This document shows positions 51,701-64,000 of a stretch of 64,000 bases of DNA, piece by piece. How positions within the stretch are numbered: position 1 is the first letter of the stretch; each line of letters begins with the position of its first letter. The notes beneath the pieces are model-generated. The model searched no databases and was not told where the DNA came from. It was given only the letters and a program-made list of their open reading frames with translations. The stretch covers positions 162,001-226,000 of the forward strand of contig JACVVK020000523.1 of the NCBI GenBank assembly GCA_018292915.2, given 5' to 3'. The translations under genes and the position numbers were made by a program. Source of the stretch: Batillaria attramentaria (taxonomy: Eukaryota; Mollusca; Gastropoda; Batillariidae).

Positions 51701-54700
51701 GTATGAATTCCTGTCTGCTCCCGTGTTGACGAAAAATTACCGCATGTTTTAAATTTGCCAAGGTGCGATACTGAATATCTGGTTTTCGGGGGGAGCCCGC
51801 GCGATGAGCACTCTCGTCATCAGGGGAAAGCTGAGCGTGGTTTATGAGCAGCAGGTTTCACAGGGCGGCATCAGCGGCGTGTCAAACTATCTTCCAAGAT
51901 CCGAACCCCATGTTTGCATTTCTCCCGTAAGTTTATCCACGTCTTCTCCACTGAATCAGATGAAACGCCAGTGCGAACCTGATGCTCTTCCACGACGTCT
52001 ATCCTTCCATAGAACAGCCGCCTCTAGATTACGAGATGATCATGTAGGCTGATGAATTCCGTGTCTCTAGCAGCAGTACTTGTGGTAAAATGTGGGCTGT
52101 GGGAGATTAAAACTCGTTTGTTTTCATGCGCACATGAGAATGCAACAGTGGAAAACAACACCTCACTGTATTATAAGCAGGTTAAACTTGATGAGAGTGA
52201 ACTGTTGGCGGCAACACAAAAGTAAGGTAGAATTCGGGGATAGAGCAGGGCGGTGTACAAAGTGAGGTTGTAGCAGAGGATGTGTTTCATATTATACGCA
52301 TATTATTGCAGGGATGTTGCTGCTGTATGTCTGGTTATGTATTTGTCCGTTAGTCTCGGTGACAGTAAACTGAGGACTAGTGGCAAAGGAGAGACCAGTG
52401 GTGATTAGCGTGGGAGAACACTAAATCTGAGGAGGAGGAAAATGGGGAGTGGGAAGATGAGAATGAACCGGCCTGAAGAGATCAATATTCCTGCTGCCGT
52501 ATTCACAAACACACCCATATCAACGGCTTCTCCTTAAATCTTTCGTCGCGTAACTGCCAGAACAATACCTCTCACTACTGAAAGCCTCGAAGTGACTCGA
52601 GCCAAAGAGGCCGGCGAACACAGCCGATACCTGAATACCTGACTCCTCTGCCCAGGTAACAATGGTAATTCTGGACACGGCAGCGCCGAGCCCACGATCC
52701 TGAGGAGCGATCTTCGCGTCTGAGGAGGAGGTCTGGAAACCTTTGGGCAGCTGGGAAAACACATCTTCTTCGAGGGCTTTCAGCACCTGGCCATGGCCAA
52801 ACAGCAGCCTGCCGCCAACCGTATTGTGCGGGTACCATCCCCTCTTTCGCTGGGTGACAGCCTAAGATGCAACCGATGAAAACTTGCGGGCAAACATGCC
52901 AGGACGGGGGCGAGAGAGGAAAAGGCGAGACGGAGTGCTTCAAGGTGTCGTGTGAGGGTCGAATTCTTTTCCGTTTCCGTTATGAAGACGTTGACACACG
53001 CGATGAAAACGTGATGGACACGCACGCGAAAAGCAGTCGTACAGATGTTACTTGCCACAGACAATTGAATCCACAAAGCTGGCAGACCCATAAGTCCGCT
53101 TGCGCGTGCATAAAGATGCCGTTGGCAGCCGTCTATTTCAAAACCGCCTATTTCACGCTTTTCGGTAATTGTTTTAAAGAAGCTGAAAGTCAGTGGAGTG
53201 AGACAAAAGCATCCATTCGTGCAAATTCGCGCTACATTAGCCTGGCACGACGGCGGGCGTTGAAGGTAAACTGGGACATATTTCAGAAAGTTGTGTTTGA
53301 GAATTTTCAGTCAGCTCAAAAGCTTTTTCCAAGAGTAGATGCATCATTGAATTGTATTTTTAACTTTAAAGTTTCCCTGCAGTTATGCTGGCAACATTAT
53401 TACTGACCTACAATGCAGAAGTGATTGTGTTATTTCAAAAAAGTTTCGACAGCAAGTCCAGACACAAAAGTCATATTCCACAAACTAAATGTATTATTAA
53501 CAGTTCCTTTTTACGCGCGGGAGAAAGGACAATAACACTGACCTCTTGTCTCATGTGTCTAATAATGTCAGCGGCAGACAAAATAGTGAGGCCAGAAAAA
53601 AGATAATAGCGGACTAGACAAAAACAGAACCAGAAGACGTCGGACTGACAAGACGGTGAAAAGAGTGTCTGACAGGTTGTCTCCACAACAGACTAGTCCA
53701 ACAAGATCGGCCTTATAACGTGACAGACGCAACAATGTATAAATAAACAGCAAAACCAAGGTCAACACAAAGCGAAGAGGGAGAAGAACATTCTAGAAGA
53801 ATAAGACCTGACCTGACGGAATCTCGCGTGAATGGCATAACTGTTTTCCGAGTTGTGGTTTTTGTCTCTGTGAGACGTTTTCTATCAATGCAAGGTGCCA
53901 ATGTGCTAGGTTTTCCGAGGGAAAGAAAACCGTTTCAGCAGTTGTTGTCGTAAAGCCAAACCGGTTACGGGCGTAGTGACGACAGTACGCACCCCCTCAC
54001 CCATTCGTGGAAAAAAAATTAAAAAATCAGAATTTCACGAATGCATTCGTTCTTGAATCAGAACTCACTATCGTCATTTCCGCTGATACGCGTACGAAGT
54101 AAAAATGTCCAAAATCTTGCACATGCACCTTCATATCTGCTGGCCAACTGTAGGATTCGTAGAGACCTTTTTATCGTTGCACGTGTTGGTGTCGGTAGAT
54201 TTCTGGGTGGTGTGCAAATAAACACTGATATGACAAGCTGAACATGTGTGAGGTTTGCTCGGGGTGCGCGTGCTGGTGGGTCCGAGGACTCTGGAGTCTA
54301 GAAATCAACACTTTCGTAAAAGTCTAGCTAAAAAAGAGAAATACAATTTCAAAATCGTAATGCCATGTCTGTGGCATCACCTCTCGTGCTACGACCCAAA
54401 AAGATACTCGCAGACTGGGGAAGAGGAGTGGGAGGAAGTGAAGAGAGAAATTGACAAGATTGGCAAGACGTGGGAAGGGCTGGAGTCGTGGCAATGGTGA
54501 GGTGGGGGGGTTGATGGGGGAGGAGGGGGGGGGGGGGTCGCTTGGGGTTGGTCAAATAAAGAGAAGAGTTTCCATGACACCCTTCCCATCACCCGTGTCA
54601 ATAATGGCAATTTTCAATACTCCCGGCTCCTCTCCTGATACAGTCAGACCTGTCACTTTTCAAAAAGGTTCAATGACCGCTAAAAAAAAAACAAATTACT

Positions 54701-54747
54701 GTTTGCTGGTAGAAGGGCCTAAGCGTTTTGGGTTTGATGAACACTCA

Positions 54748-55014
<267 letters not shown>

Positions 55015-55399
55015 TCAAGACCAGTTGTACGTCAATCGTGAATTCTGGCTCCAAGTGTAGAAACAGGAGAGAAAGATGTGTATGGGTTGATATAACTACC
55101 ACCGACAATTTAAACTGTAATTTATGTTCACAGTGTTTGCGGTCGTCAGGTAGGACTTTCGTTGTTGGTGCGAAGTTTCCACTGGTGTGTGTAAATAGTT
55201 GTTGATCGCTTTGAACCTGCAGATACAGGCTGATTCATGATTGATTAACCTGAACGCGACAGGCTGAGGTGAACTGACGGTGTGACAAGGAAACGTCACT
55301 TGCATTGATCAGTAACAACCAATCCCTCTTTATTTGGCTTCCAACCAAAAGGGTTGATCTGTTTCCTCTCCCTTCTTTCTGACATACATCACCCCCTTC

Positions 55400-55435
<36 letters not shown>

Positions 55436-56150
55436 GGGGAGAGTGTGCCCAAGCCCTCAGGCTGCTGACAAGGGTGCAAAAGGTTACAGCAACAATCTTC
55501 CCCTGCACCATTTTTGCGCATCACTCTCGAAGGGCCCTCATCCCAGAGAGGCTGCTAACGCTGTTTGTGGAAACTCTCACACGTTGGACCGCGTAATGTG
55601 GCGGGTCAATGTCTCCCGAAACCTTTCGCACATGGCGTGTGACCTCGCAGGAACTTTTTTCTGCACGTGACACGCAACCGTGTTGGTGGCCCTTTAAGGT
55701 CACACGGACTCCGAGTGACTTGCGGTTAGCCAAAAACCCTCCGCGCGCGGTGCGAATAGTTACAAGGAGTTGTTGCACGTGCATGGTGCAGGAAGAACAA
55801 TGTCAGTTGCGGGAAATGCCCACAAACATACTGCGGGTACGATTTCGGATCGGAGCTTCTATGAAGATAGCTATGTTGGAGACAGCGCTGTGAATTGTTA
55901 GAGGCACGATTTCGGATTGGCGTTTCCATATATATACGTTCCGCTGGTCATCCGATAGTCTATCCATCCCTGCGGACAGCCCCCTATCCGCTATATATCC
56001 GCGATAGAACTGATTTCTAAATTTCTATCCACTGGTCGCTAGTCTAGCATTCAGCGACCAATCAACAGTAGGGTGGTCACGTGAGTCGGTGACGTATTCA
56101 AGATGCGGAGACTGATTCCGAGAAGATGGACGACTGTGCCACAGCAAGGT

Positions 56151-56309
56151 CTATCGAGCTAGTGAGAGAAAATCCAAGCCGGCATATGGGTTACGAGGGA
56201 CCAAACTACACGGTTCGTCTTCTTCGGCAAAAATAGCAACAGCGGCCGCAATCACTTCCAGATCTTCATCTGAATCATCTAAATCGTAGTCCGCCACGGG
56301 AGCCGCCAT
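56151..56309 (-). CDS. Possible Harbinger-type transposase N-terminal fragment
   Basis: A 52-codon frame starts MAAPVADYDLDDSDEDLEVI in an AAAATGG context and continues AAAVAIFAEEDEP before ending LDFLSLAR. The acidic stretch followed by an alanine-rich AAAVAIFAEE helix resembles the start of PIF/Harbinger nuclease (HARBI1-like) proteins as I recall them. No downstream DDE domain is visible. A chance frame or an unrelated first exon are real alternatives. The start upstream at 56387 is less likely because it lacks this context. Confidence 0.3.
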   Translation of the reverse strand: MAAPVADYDLDDSDEDLEVIAAAVAIFAEEDEPCSLVPRNPYAGLDFLSLAR

Positions 56310-57031
56310 TTTGTTTTCAAGGGAGAGTAGTCTCGCGTGACTTTCCAGATATGGTAAACGCGTACTACAGCCGGGGCTATCGCTCAACTATCGACATGTA
56401 CGGTGAGGGGCCCTCCACCCTGTCGGCTAGATGACAGTCGACAGGACAGGGATAGGGCGACTTCTAGCAACGTGTAGGACCAGCTTAAGTTTCTAAAAAC
56501 TCGGACTGGACTGAGGCAGGTGGTCAAGCAGGCCACGAAAATCGGACGACTTCGCAACGTGTGGGGTTAACACTTCATAACACAGATTGCAAGGTCTGGT
56601 TTAAAAAAAAAATGGGCATACATTTTAAAAACAAATCAACCAAATAAAAGTTTTACGCTGATTGCCCCTGACAACCTCCTGACAGCAACATGTTACAGGT
56701 GCACTCTGGTCGAGATTATCTCCATGCACCACGATCTAAATCGGGCAAAAACCACAGATCTAAAAACCGCCACATCCTGCGGAGATATGCCTGTGTGATA
56801 GCACCCCCCTCCCCACCCCTCCTCCAAATAAGTGCACATTACAGCAGCCATTTTTTACACACCCCTCTGAGCTGGCGACAGGTTTAACTAGAAACATGAA
56901 ATACCAATTTGTGCTGTCTCAAAAAGTCTGGGTGAGAACGCATAGCGTTGTAGTTTAACATTACGAAGCTCGTTTTAATCCTACACGCTATAACTGGATC
57001 CATGGATCTCCTTATTACATGTACGTGGGTT

Positions 57032-57205
57032 TTTGTGGTTGTGGTTGTTAGGGGGTTTAACGTCCTTCTCCACCACATAGGGTGATATCAAAGACGGGGC
57101 AACGACGAAAAAGCCAGCACAAATATTTGGCCCCAGCCGGGATACGAACTCACGACCCGAGCATTAGAAGTCCAACGCTCTACCATTCGGCCACCCTGGC
57201 TCCCC
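57032..57205 (-). mobile_element. SINE-A, full-length copy with 16-bp target duplication
   Basis: This is the best-defined copy: TACATGTACGTGGGTT occurs at 57016-57031 and again at 57206-57221. The element between is 174 bp with intact A-box-like and B-box-like head segments on the minus strand. Confidence 0.92.
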
Positions 57206-58828
57206 TACATGTACGTGGGTTCTTGGTGACACTCACCGGGGGAACGAGAGTCCTGGGTGAGGAGGAGGGGGTGAGTGAGGAGGGGGGGGTGGCGAGTGGG
57301 GGGGTGTCAAATACGATATTCCTGCTGAACACTCTTTAGTTCAGTTCCGTCTGCCAGACTGGCCATAATATTCATTTTTATTATTTGCATTTTCCCTCGG
57401 CGCGGTACTGAGACACGTCACTTGCGCACAAAGGGAGGGCAGTTTTAGGAGTAAGATAAGGGCTGGTAAATTACTGCACTTCATTGCCTCATTATGCATC
57501 TCAACCCTGGTGAGTGGTCTCAAATTCTGCATCAGCATCTCGTATCCAGGAAACAGAGGAATGCTTCTTTTGAACCTGATCGCCAGGCGCTATGTTTGTC
57601 TTGCAGGATTGCCCTCAGCGTCTGCACTGAGAGGGCAGTTGCGCGTTTGTCAACGTTTAGGTCAGCTGCAACAGGAAATGGATACGGGCACGTTCCTCTC
57701 TCTCTCTCTCTCTCTCTTATTGCCTAAAACGCTTACACAACACACCATGGTCGTTGTCACATACGATCAATCCTACGTTTACTATGTTTGTTCGGTGATC
57801 AGTTAGATCACACGAAATATTTTCGTGGTTTTTTTTTTTGTTTTTTTTTCCAAATTGTTTTCTTCTTCTTCTTCTTCCTCGATCACTCAGACAGGCACGC
57901 CAGTAGTCCCGATGAAGGTTGCAGTCCGTCGGAGCCGAAGATCTTCTCCCGCAACGGTGTGTCTGTCGGCCAGGTTGTTGCTCTTTGGTTGTGGTACGTT
58001 GGACAGTTTTGCAGGAGGTGTTCAACTGTCATCTGATTGTACTTCTAAAGCTGTTTCCACTTTCTCCGGCGTTTTAACAAAAGTTTTTTTTTTTAAGCTT
58101 CTACCTTGCAGGTATTGTATAAATATTCACAATTTTCTTTCCTTTGTCTGGTTTATTTTAGATTCAACAAAACACTTCAATATTCTGTTCGTGTCTAAAG
58201 GTCAGCAGCCAGCCTTTTCAGTGTTTCGATTTTAATACTATTGATCAAAGTCTGATGTCCAATGTTTTTGTCGAGTTAAACTGGAATACAAAGCAAGATA
58301 TCACGGTCGGTGGCGGATCTGATTTCAGCAACTGATTCACTATACACTACATTACGCGAGCTAATGATTTTGGACTACTCAACATATCGAAAGCCTGAAG
58401 TGGTTTGTATCACTGTGAATATCAAACGACAAATTTCTCAGGTAACATACTCAGATAATATATCAAAACTAAAAAGATGGCATAATTAACGAGAACGGTG
58501 ACACACATTATTAATTTAAATTTGCTCTAGGGGTTGACGACTAAAGCGGTGACTACTTATACCTACTTCGTGTTTTTCGTTTCGTGAATCTTTAACAAAG
58601 CAGCTATGGTTGTGTTCGCAGGCTACAAAAAAAGTCCCACACAGAAGGTAGTTTCAGCTTATAGGTTGTTTTGATTGTGACGTATAGCGCGTGACTCGAA
58701 AATCAAAATCCTGACTGGAAATGCTGTTATGATTTCCGTTCTTTAACAGCATAAACGCGTCTACAAGGATTAATGCAAAAACTTCTTGTGTACACAACCA
58801 TGGAACCATGGATCATAACCTTTCCCTC

Positions 58829-58859
<31 letters not shown>
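58829..58859. repeat. Poly-C homopolymer
   Basis: About 31 consecutive C, the longest homopolymer seen. The length is probably uncertain in the assembly. Confidence 0.9.
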
Positions 58860-58860
<1 letters not shown>

Positions 58861-59478
58861 CAGCCCCACCACAATTCGCACGCCCCTTCCTCCTGTTCCT
58901 AAATACTCTCTCAGCTCTCTTGTCGACCAGATCTGCAAACCGTTGCTACCAGGAAGCGTCTGATCCTAGTCATGTTGCTGTGTTTTCCCTCCTTTCAGGA
59001 TCAATACGAAGCAAACACTGAAACAACATGTCAGTTGCCATCAAAACGCGAGGTGTGGAAAATGAGACAAACTTAGGGGGTTTTGCTGGACAGGCGCTGT
59101 CGCTTGCGCTGGCGGATGGTATTATTTCTAGGAGTCTTTTTGTGTTGTGTTTTGTGCATGGCGATGCAGTGGGTGGATGTTTTTCCTTCCCCTGTAGAAT
59201 TCCAGGCTTGATTAAACGCCAATATTGCCGGATGCAGAAAAGTGGTTATTCTAGTGCACCAGGATCCTCGGAGGTTTTCAGTTTTTTTCAATTTGGGTTT
59301 TTGGTACGTGATAAGAGTGGTAGAGAGATTTTTTTTCTTTTGGTATTTAATCTCCCCCCCCCCCCCGCCCCCTCCCCTCTCTCTCTTTCTCTAGTGTTTT
59401 TGTTGTTTTCATTTTAGAGCAATGACAAGCCTGAAAGTGGTCACTGAGCCAACAACTGTTCGCGTGGTTAATCAAGGA

Positions 59479-59574
59479 TCTCTCTCTCTCTCTCTCTCTC
59501 TCTCTGGTGCAGTGTATTGGCCCGGTACGACCGGTCGTGGCAGTTATGACAATGATTGTGTGTGCCCGTGTGTG

Positions 59575-59667
<93 letters not shown>
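59479..59667. repeat. (CT)n and (GTGC)n(GT)n microsatellites
   Basis: (CT)n at 59479-59506; (GTGC)n followed by about 60 bp of GT at 59570-59667. Confidence 0.97.
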
Positions 59668-59670
<3 letters not shown>

Positions 59671-60545
59671 AGGAGGGTAAGTGTGTGCATACTCCATGTT
59701 TCAAGCCGACCCTACCTTCCACCCATCGATCCATCCTACAGTCCTTCCATTCCCACCTCAGAGCCCGGCTTCACCACTTACGCTATTCACGCCATTCAGC
59801 TCTTGTGCTCATTCACTCATTCATCCAATTCCTCAGAGCAGGCTGCCACCCACCCCCTCAAGACACACCACCACCCACCCACCCAGAGGCGCACACACGC
59901 ACACGCGACAGGACGTAACCGGGTCTCTTTTCCTAGACAACTTGCATCATTAGATTACGCCTGCTGCCTCAGTGCCACTCGGGTCCGACTTCAGTTCCTA
60001 TTGCCTACAAGTGGCCAGTTCGATAACGATACTTCCCTTTGCCCAGCCATCGATCCAAATCCCCCTTCCCCCCCCCCCATCCGCACCCCCCACCCTCCAG
60101 GTTCCTCCCCCTTTTTCTGACTTCCTTCCACCTGCCCGACAAAGCCTTTGATCCTCCACCTTCCCCCTTTTGCCACGTGACCCGAGTATGACACACGGAT
60201 TCTAGTGCAAGCTGCACTACCACAGCACGTGGGTCGACTCTTGCAGCTACCGTAGTGTTACAATTATATTGTACATACAAATCTGCTTTGGTCAGTCTCG
60301 GGTAGCCGTTACTGTCTCTGCTTCTGAGCAGCGTGGGTGGAAGGCAAAGGCTCGCGAGGCTCGCGTTGTGTTGTAAATGCAGGCGGTATTGAACAACATA
60401 CTGCATGGTGACTCCTGACAGACCATCAAAGAATTCCCGGAATCGTATTTAAAAAGTAAATAAACAGTATAATACAGAGGACTTTGATTTTTCCACATCT
60501 CCAACTGGAACCGACAACGTTGATATCACTCTGATCAGAAATTCG

Positions 60546-60700
60546 GGAGCCGGGATAGCCGATTGGTAGAGCGTTGGACTTCCAATACTCGGATCGGGAG
60601 TTCCAATTCCGGCTGAGGCCAAATGTTTATGCTGGCTTTTTTCATTGTTGCCCCGTCTTTGATATCGCCCGTATGTGGTGGAAAAGGACGTTAAACTCCT

Positions 60701-60733
<33 letters not shown>
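60546..60733 (+). mobile_element. SINE-A copy ending in a (CA)n microsatellite
   Basis: The copy starts GAGCCGGGATAGCCGATTGG, continues with GAGTTCCAATTCCGGCTGAG, then GTTGCCCCGTCTTTGATATC and GGAAAAGGACGTTAAACTCC. The tail AAACACACAC runs to 60733, so the microsatellite appears to have grown from the SINE tail. Confidence 0.87.
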
Positions 60734-60737
<4 letters not shown>

Positions 60738-62115
60738 CCCGCGAGGACAGGCGACCCACACCGCCGCTGAGCCATCACGGCCGACATGCACACCGCGTTA
60801 GTCGCCGGTTATGAAAACTCATATTACACTGGGGCAGTAGCAGTAGTGGTTAGTGGAGTTACGTTACGCTAGCCGATTACTCACTCGCACGTGCAATACC
60901 AGTGCAAACGGATCGGGTTTGCGTCGAGTTTCCCGGCTACAGGACAATTGGCCAAAGAGACCGCCACCCCACCCCGCTGCAGGTAGTCACTCAGCTGACT
61001 AATTTCACCCAGACCGTGAAAACTATAGAGAGCTTGGCCATTTACATCATTCCAGCCGTGGCTTTAATTTGGGTTCTTGGTTTCACTTTTCTATTAGTGG
61101 GGGGGGGGGGAGGGGGGCGACCAATGCAGGGTCAGTGTTCACCTGCAAATAACAAAAGATAACTGGAAAAAAAAAAAAAAAACGCTTGTAGCGGCGTATG
61201 ATTCAGTTTCAAAATCCGCGTCGTGAACAGGAAAAAGATGTAAAAGCTTGCACCAAAAATCCCCCCCTTTCGAGGCGCGCGTGTGTGTATGGGTTTTCAA
61301 ACTTTTTTAATTAATAGCGTCCGTCAGTGGAAATGTTCAGCTTTTTTTTGTGAATGGAACAATCTAAGATAATGGCTTGCACTACACTTTGCCCCCACTG
61401 CTGTTTAGACAGACGGAAAATTGCTCTACGAGACAGAGAACAGTTGACGGTTTTCAACAGGAAACTGCAAGCGAACTGTCATAATAGCCCGGTCCAACAC
61501 AATGGTGAGCGCGCTGCCCGGACAGCAAGCGTGGGCTCAATGCAGCAACTGGGGTCCTCTGCACGGAATTAATACCGGCATCACCGCGTTCATTAGACCG
61601 CTTGTAACAATGGTCATGGATTTTCTACGACCGTTTGTGACTCAGACCCCGCACTGGCATGGTTCTCGGCCAATTTGGACCCCGAAAGTCCGGCAATTGT
61701 GAGGTCTTCAGCTTTGTCAAAGAACCACAGAGACGGGTGGGGGGGGGGGGGGTCAGAGAGCAAACTCCCTAAGATTCCATTCAGTCTGGAGAAATCTAAT
61801 ATTTCCTATTGATTCTGCACTTCCAAAACACACAATCTGCGATACGGAGCCGGATCTCTTTCTCTCTCCCCTCCCCCTCCCAGTGGTCCAACCCCCACCC
61901 TCCTCCACCCCCACATCCCCAGATCCCCCCTCCCTCCACCAACGCCCCCACCACCGCACCCAATACTTCACCACCATCACCACCACCACTACTACGACAT
62001 CACGCTGAACACCACCCACCCACCCCCTTCTCCCAATTCCACCATGTTGTCTTGACTCCAAAACCCTTTTTCATCAGTTCGCCCCACCACCCCCCTTACC
62101 CCCTCACCCCCCCCT

Positions 62116-62121
<6 letters not shown>

Positions 62122-62183
<62 letters not shown>

Positions 62184-62200
62184 ACACACACACACACACC
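62122..62200. repeat. (CA)n microsatellite in a C-rich region
   Basis: About 78 bp of CA with one ACCA break. The surrounding 61.86-62.24 kb is strongly pyrimidine/C biased on the plus strand. Confidence 0.97.
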
Positions 62201-63841
62201 ACCTCCTCGCTCTGCCTCCCCCCCCCCCCTCCTCCCCCACTTTCTTCGACCCCTTCTCTCAGGACACCATTCTCTTATTAGGCAGCTATTGTTTTCTTGT
62301 TTCTGGCGGAGTGGTGGCAATTGGCGTGCTCACTGGGTTTGAACCAATATGTTTACCAGCCAGCACCCGGACAACTCCAGGCCATTGCCATTATGTCATA
62401 AACCATGGAAAGCCGGCCTTGCTCGTGAGTCATCTGTCAAAAGTCATCTCCATTCTCCCGGACAGGCCGGAAACTGAAGCTCAGGTGGTCGCGACCAGCG
62501 GACCAATCATTAAATTATAAAGACAAATTTCCATGATTGAAGCGGACGTCGCCCGGTGCCCGGTCCCAGAAATTCCTTTATCTCCGTCCCGCGTTCTTCA
62601 ACACGGCAAATTAGAACGTCATCGGCGGTGCGGTATCCGGGAAAACTTCCTAATAAAGGACTTAATCGAGATCCCCCGTACCGCCCGAGAAGTCCTGCCT
62701 CCTGCATGTTGATGATTTAAAACGTTTTAAGAGAAAAGCCCCCCTCCCCCCCCCCTTCCGTTAAAAACTCCATCTGTCAGGACGTAAGATCGAAATGCCG
62801 CTATCTCTTCAACAGCTTGTCTAAAACAATGACTTCTCATCCCGTCAAGTCATCTTTTTTATACTTTTGTGTTTTGTTTTGTTTTTTCTTTCTCTACCAG
62901 CATGTCATTCTGCAGGTTCTTTTAAAAGCCGCTAACAGTTAGAGCGCGCTCTCTCTCTCCCCCCCCCCCCCCCCCCCCGGTCCCCTCTCCCTGCGCTTCT
63001 TTGATGACAAAAAGGGACTGTATTTTGTTTCTTATGTTGGCTGAACACGCCACTTTTCACTGTTTACGTAGAGACACCCCTCCCCCCCCCCCCCGCCCCA
63101 CCTCCACCCCTGGAGAAAGGGAAAAGTCTTTTTCTTTCGAAGTTTAAATCCAAATTAACAGATTGTGACACGTTTGACACGTCTCGAGTTTGGCCCGAAA
63201 GCACACAATGGGAAAACGATAATACTGTCCGAATCCCGTGATCCGAGGCGCCACAAGCAAATGATAGGAGCCCAGGGAAGGGAAGTCTTTCCAGTGCAAC
63301 AAAAAAAACCCGTTACGTCCCAACGTTAGCATGTCTGAGAGACGCTAAACGAGTTTGAAGGTGAGAAGGTTTTTGTTTTTTTAGGGGGACTGCGAAATTT
63401 GTCTGTCTAGTTTTGTGCACGGGACAAGTCTCGTGCATCTGCATTTGCATTCTTCTCGGCTGCGGGGCTGCAAGAATGCACCGCTTTGCAATGGCGAACA
63501 CTTTCATGGCAGCTGCAGACGTTTCGGGAGAATTTTAAGTGGTCTAATTATTAGTTGCCACCGGAGTTTTTTTGTAGTTCTTTGTGATGTGTTGTGGTTG
63601 ATGCGTGGTTTCCAAGTCCTAACAACGAACCAATCCAATTTCGACACCGCGCCAAGCCAAAACGGATGTTCACACAGTACTACAATCATGTACTGCTCAA
63701 GTGCACAAGATGCAGTCGATGAGTTTTTCCGTTCTCCTCGTGTTTTGCCATTTTGCATCTCTCGAAAGTTATAGTTTTGCTCTAAGGTCTCACTTAACTG
63801 GGGCACGTCGCACTGTAGAATTTATCTGTTTTTTGTTATTT

Positions 63842-63842
<1 letters not shown>

Positions 63843-63918
<76 letters not shown>
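63843..63918. repeat. (GT)n microsatellite
   Basis: About 75 bp of uninterrupted GT near the window end. Confidence 0.98.
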
Positions 63919-64000
63919 TTTGCGATGCCAGTTTGTCAGCAAATGACCGTTTTTGTATTGTTTTACTTTGAAGTTTCACACTTTGTGATCCGTCTCTGGT

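Noticed and set aside
52520..52786. 88-codon minus-strand frame in the large TRIM9 intron
   Set aside because: It reads smoothly but matches no family I know, and it has no evident acceptor or donor that would fit it into the TRIM9 transcript.
52867..53406. 179-codon plus-strand open frame
   Set aside because: It is among the longest non-repeat frames but has no recognisable motif or splice context. A frame of this length is about what chance gives across 64 kb in six frames.
57788..58036. Frame containing DRHASSPDEGCSPSEPKIF, considered as a retroelement fragment
   Set aside because: I could not match it to a defined protein domain, and it begins in T-rich low-complexity sequence.

Overview
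This looks like nuclear DNA from an animal with a repeat-rich, intron-rich genome, most likely a lophotrochozoan and probably a gastropod mollusc. The reasons are one conserved metazoan gene split by very long introns, a high density of dinucleotide microsatellites, homopolymer G/C tracts, tRNA-derived SINEs and Ginger-type DNA transposons. The species assignment is inference; no rRNA, mitochondrial or other species marker is present. I see no bacterial operons, no CRISPR and no intact viral genome.

The only host gene I can support is the 3' part of a TRIM9/TRIM67-class E3 ubiquitin ligase on the minus strand. Three exons join in frame with consensus splice sites: 54834-54972 (C-terminal half of the fibronectin III domain), 38483-38707 (first half of the B30.2/SPRY domain) and 29049-29356 (rest of SPRY, a short acidic tail and the stop). 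Together they give 672 nt, or 223 codons plus stop. The introns are 16.1 kb and 9.1 kb. The RING, B-boxes, coiled coil and first half of FN3 must lie beyond the high-coordinate end, or in exons I did not detect between 55 and 64 kb.

Layout: 1-29,048 lies downstream of the TRIM9 stop. It holds microsatellites, SINEs, a 1.67-kb element with ~230-bp inverted termini and a 4-bp CCGG duplication (15312-16984), and a microsatellite-poor block (18.2-20.3 kb) that might be distal 3' UTR. 29,049-54,972 is the TRIM9 3' gene body. Its introns carry a 32-bp minisatellite (30.4-31.0 kb), a 946-bp Ginger-like transposon nested in a SINE (35.3-36.3 kb), a SINE nested in another repeat (40.9-41.5 kb), a CR1/L2-like LINE 3' end (47.4-47.8 kb) abutting a 400-bp inverted-repeat element, and a 21-bp minisatellite (49.5-50.0 kb). 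54,973-64,000 is presumably upstream TRIM9 intron; it contains a possible Harbinger-type ORF fragment, two SINE copies and several long microsatellites.

The most unusual findings are: two different TGTA...TACA elements that both use CCGG target duplications; a Ginger insertion caught inside a SINE; two ~64-bp retroposed units with perfect 13-14 bp duplications and the same 5' end, suggesting a very small SINE; and a perfect 71-bp-arm palindrome inside the 1.67-kb element. All boundaries were read by eye.
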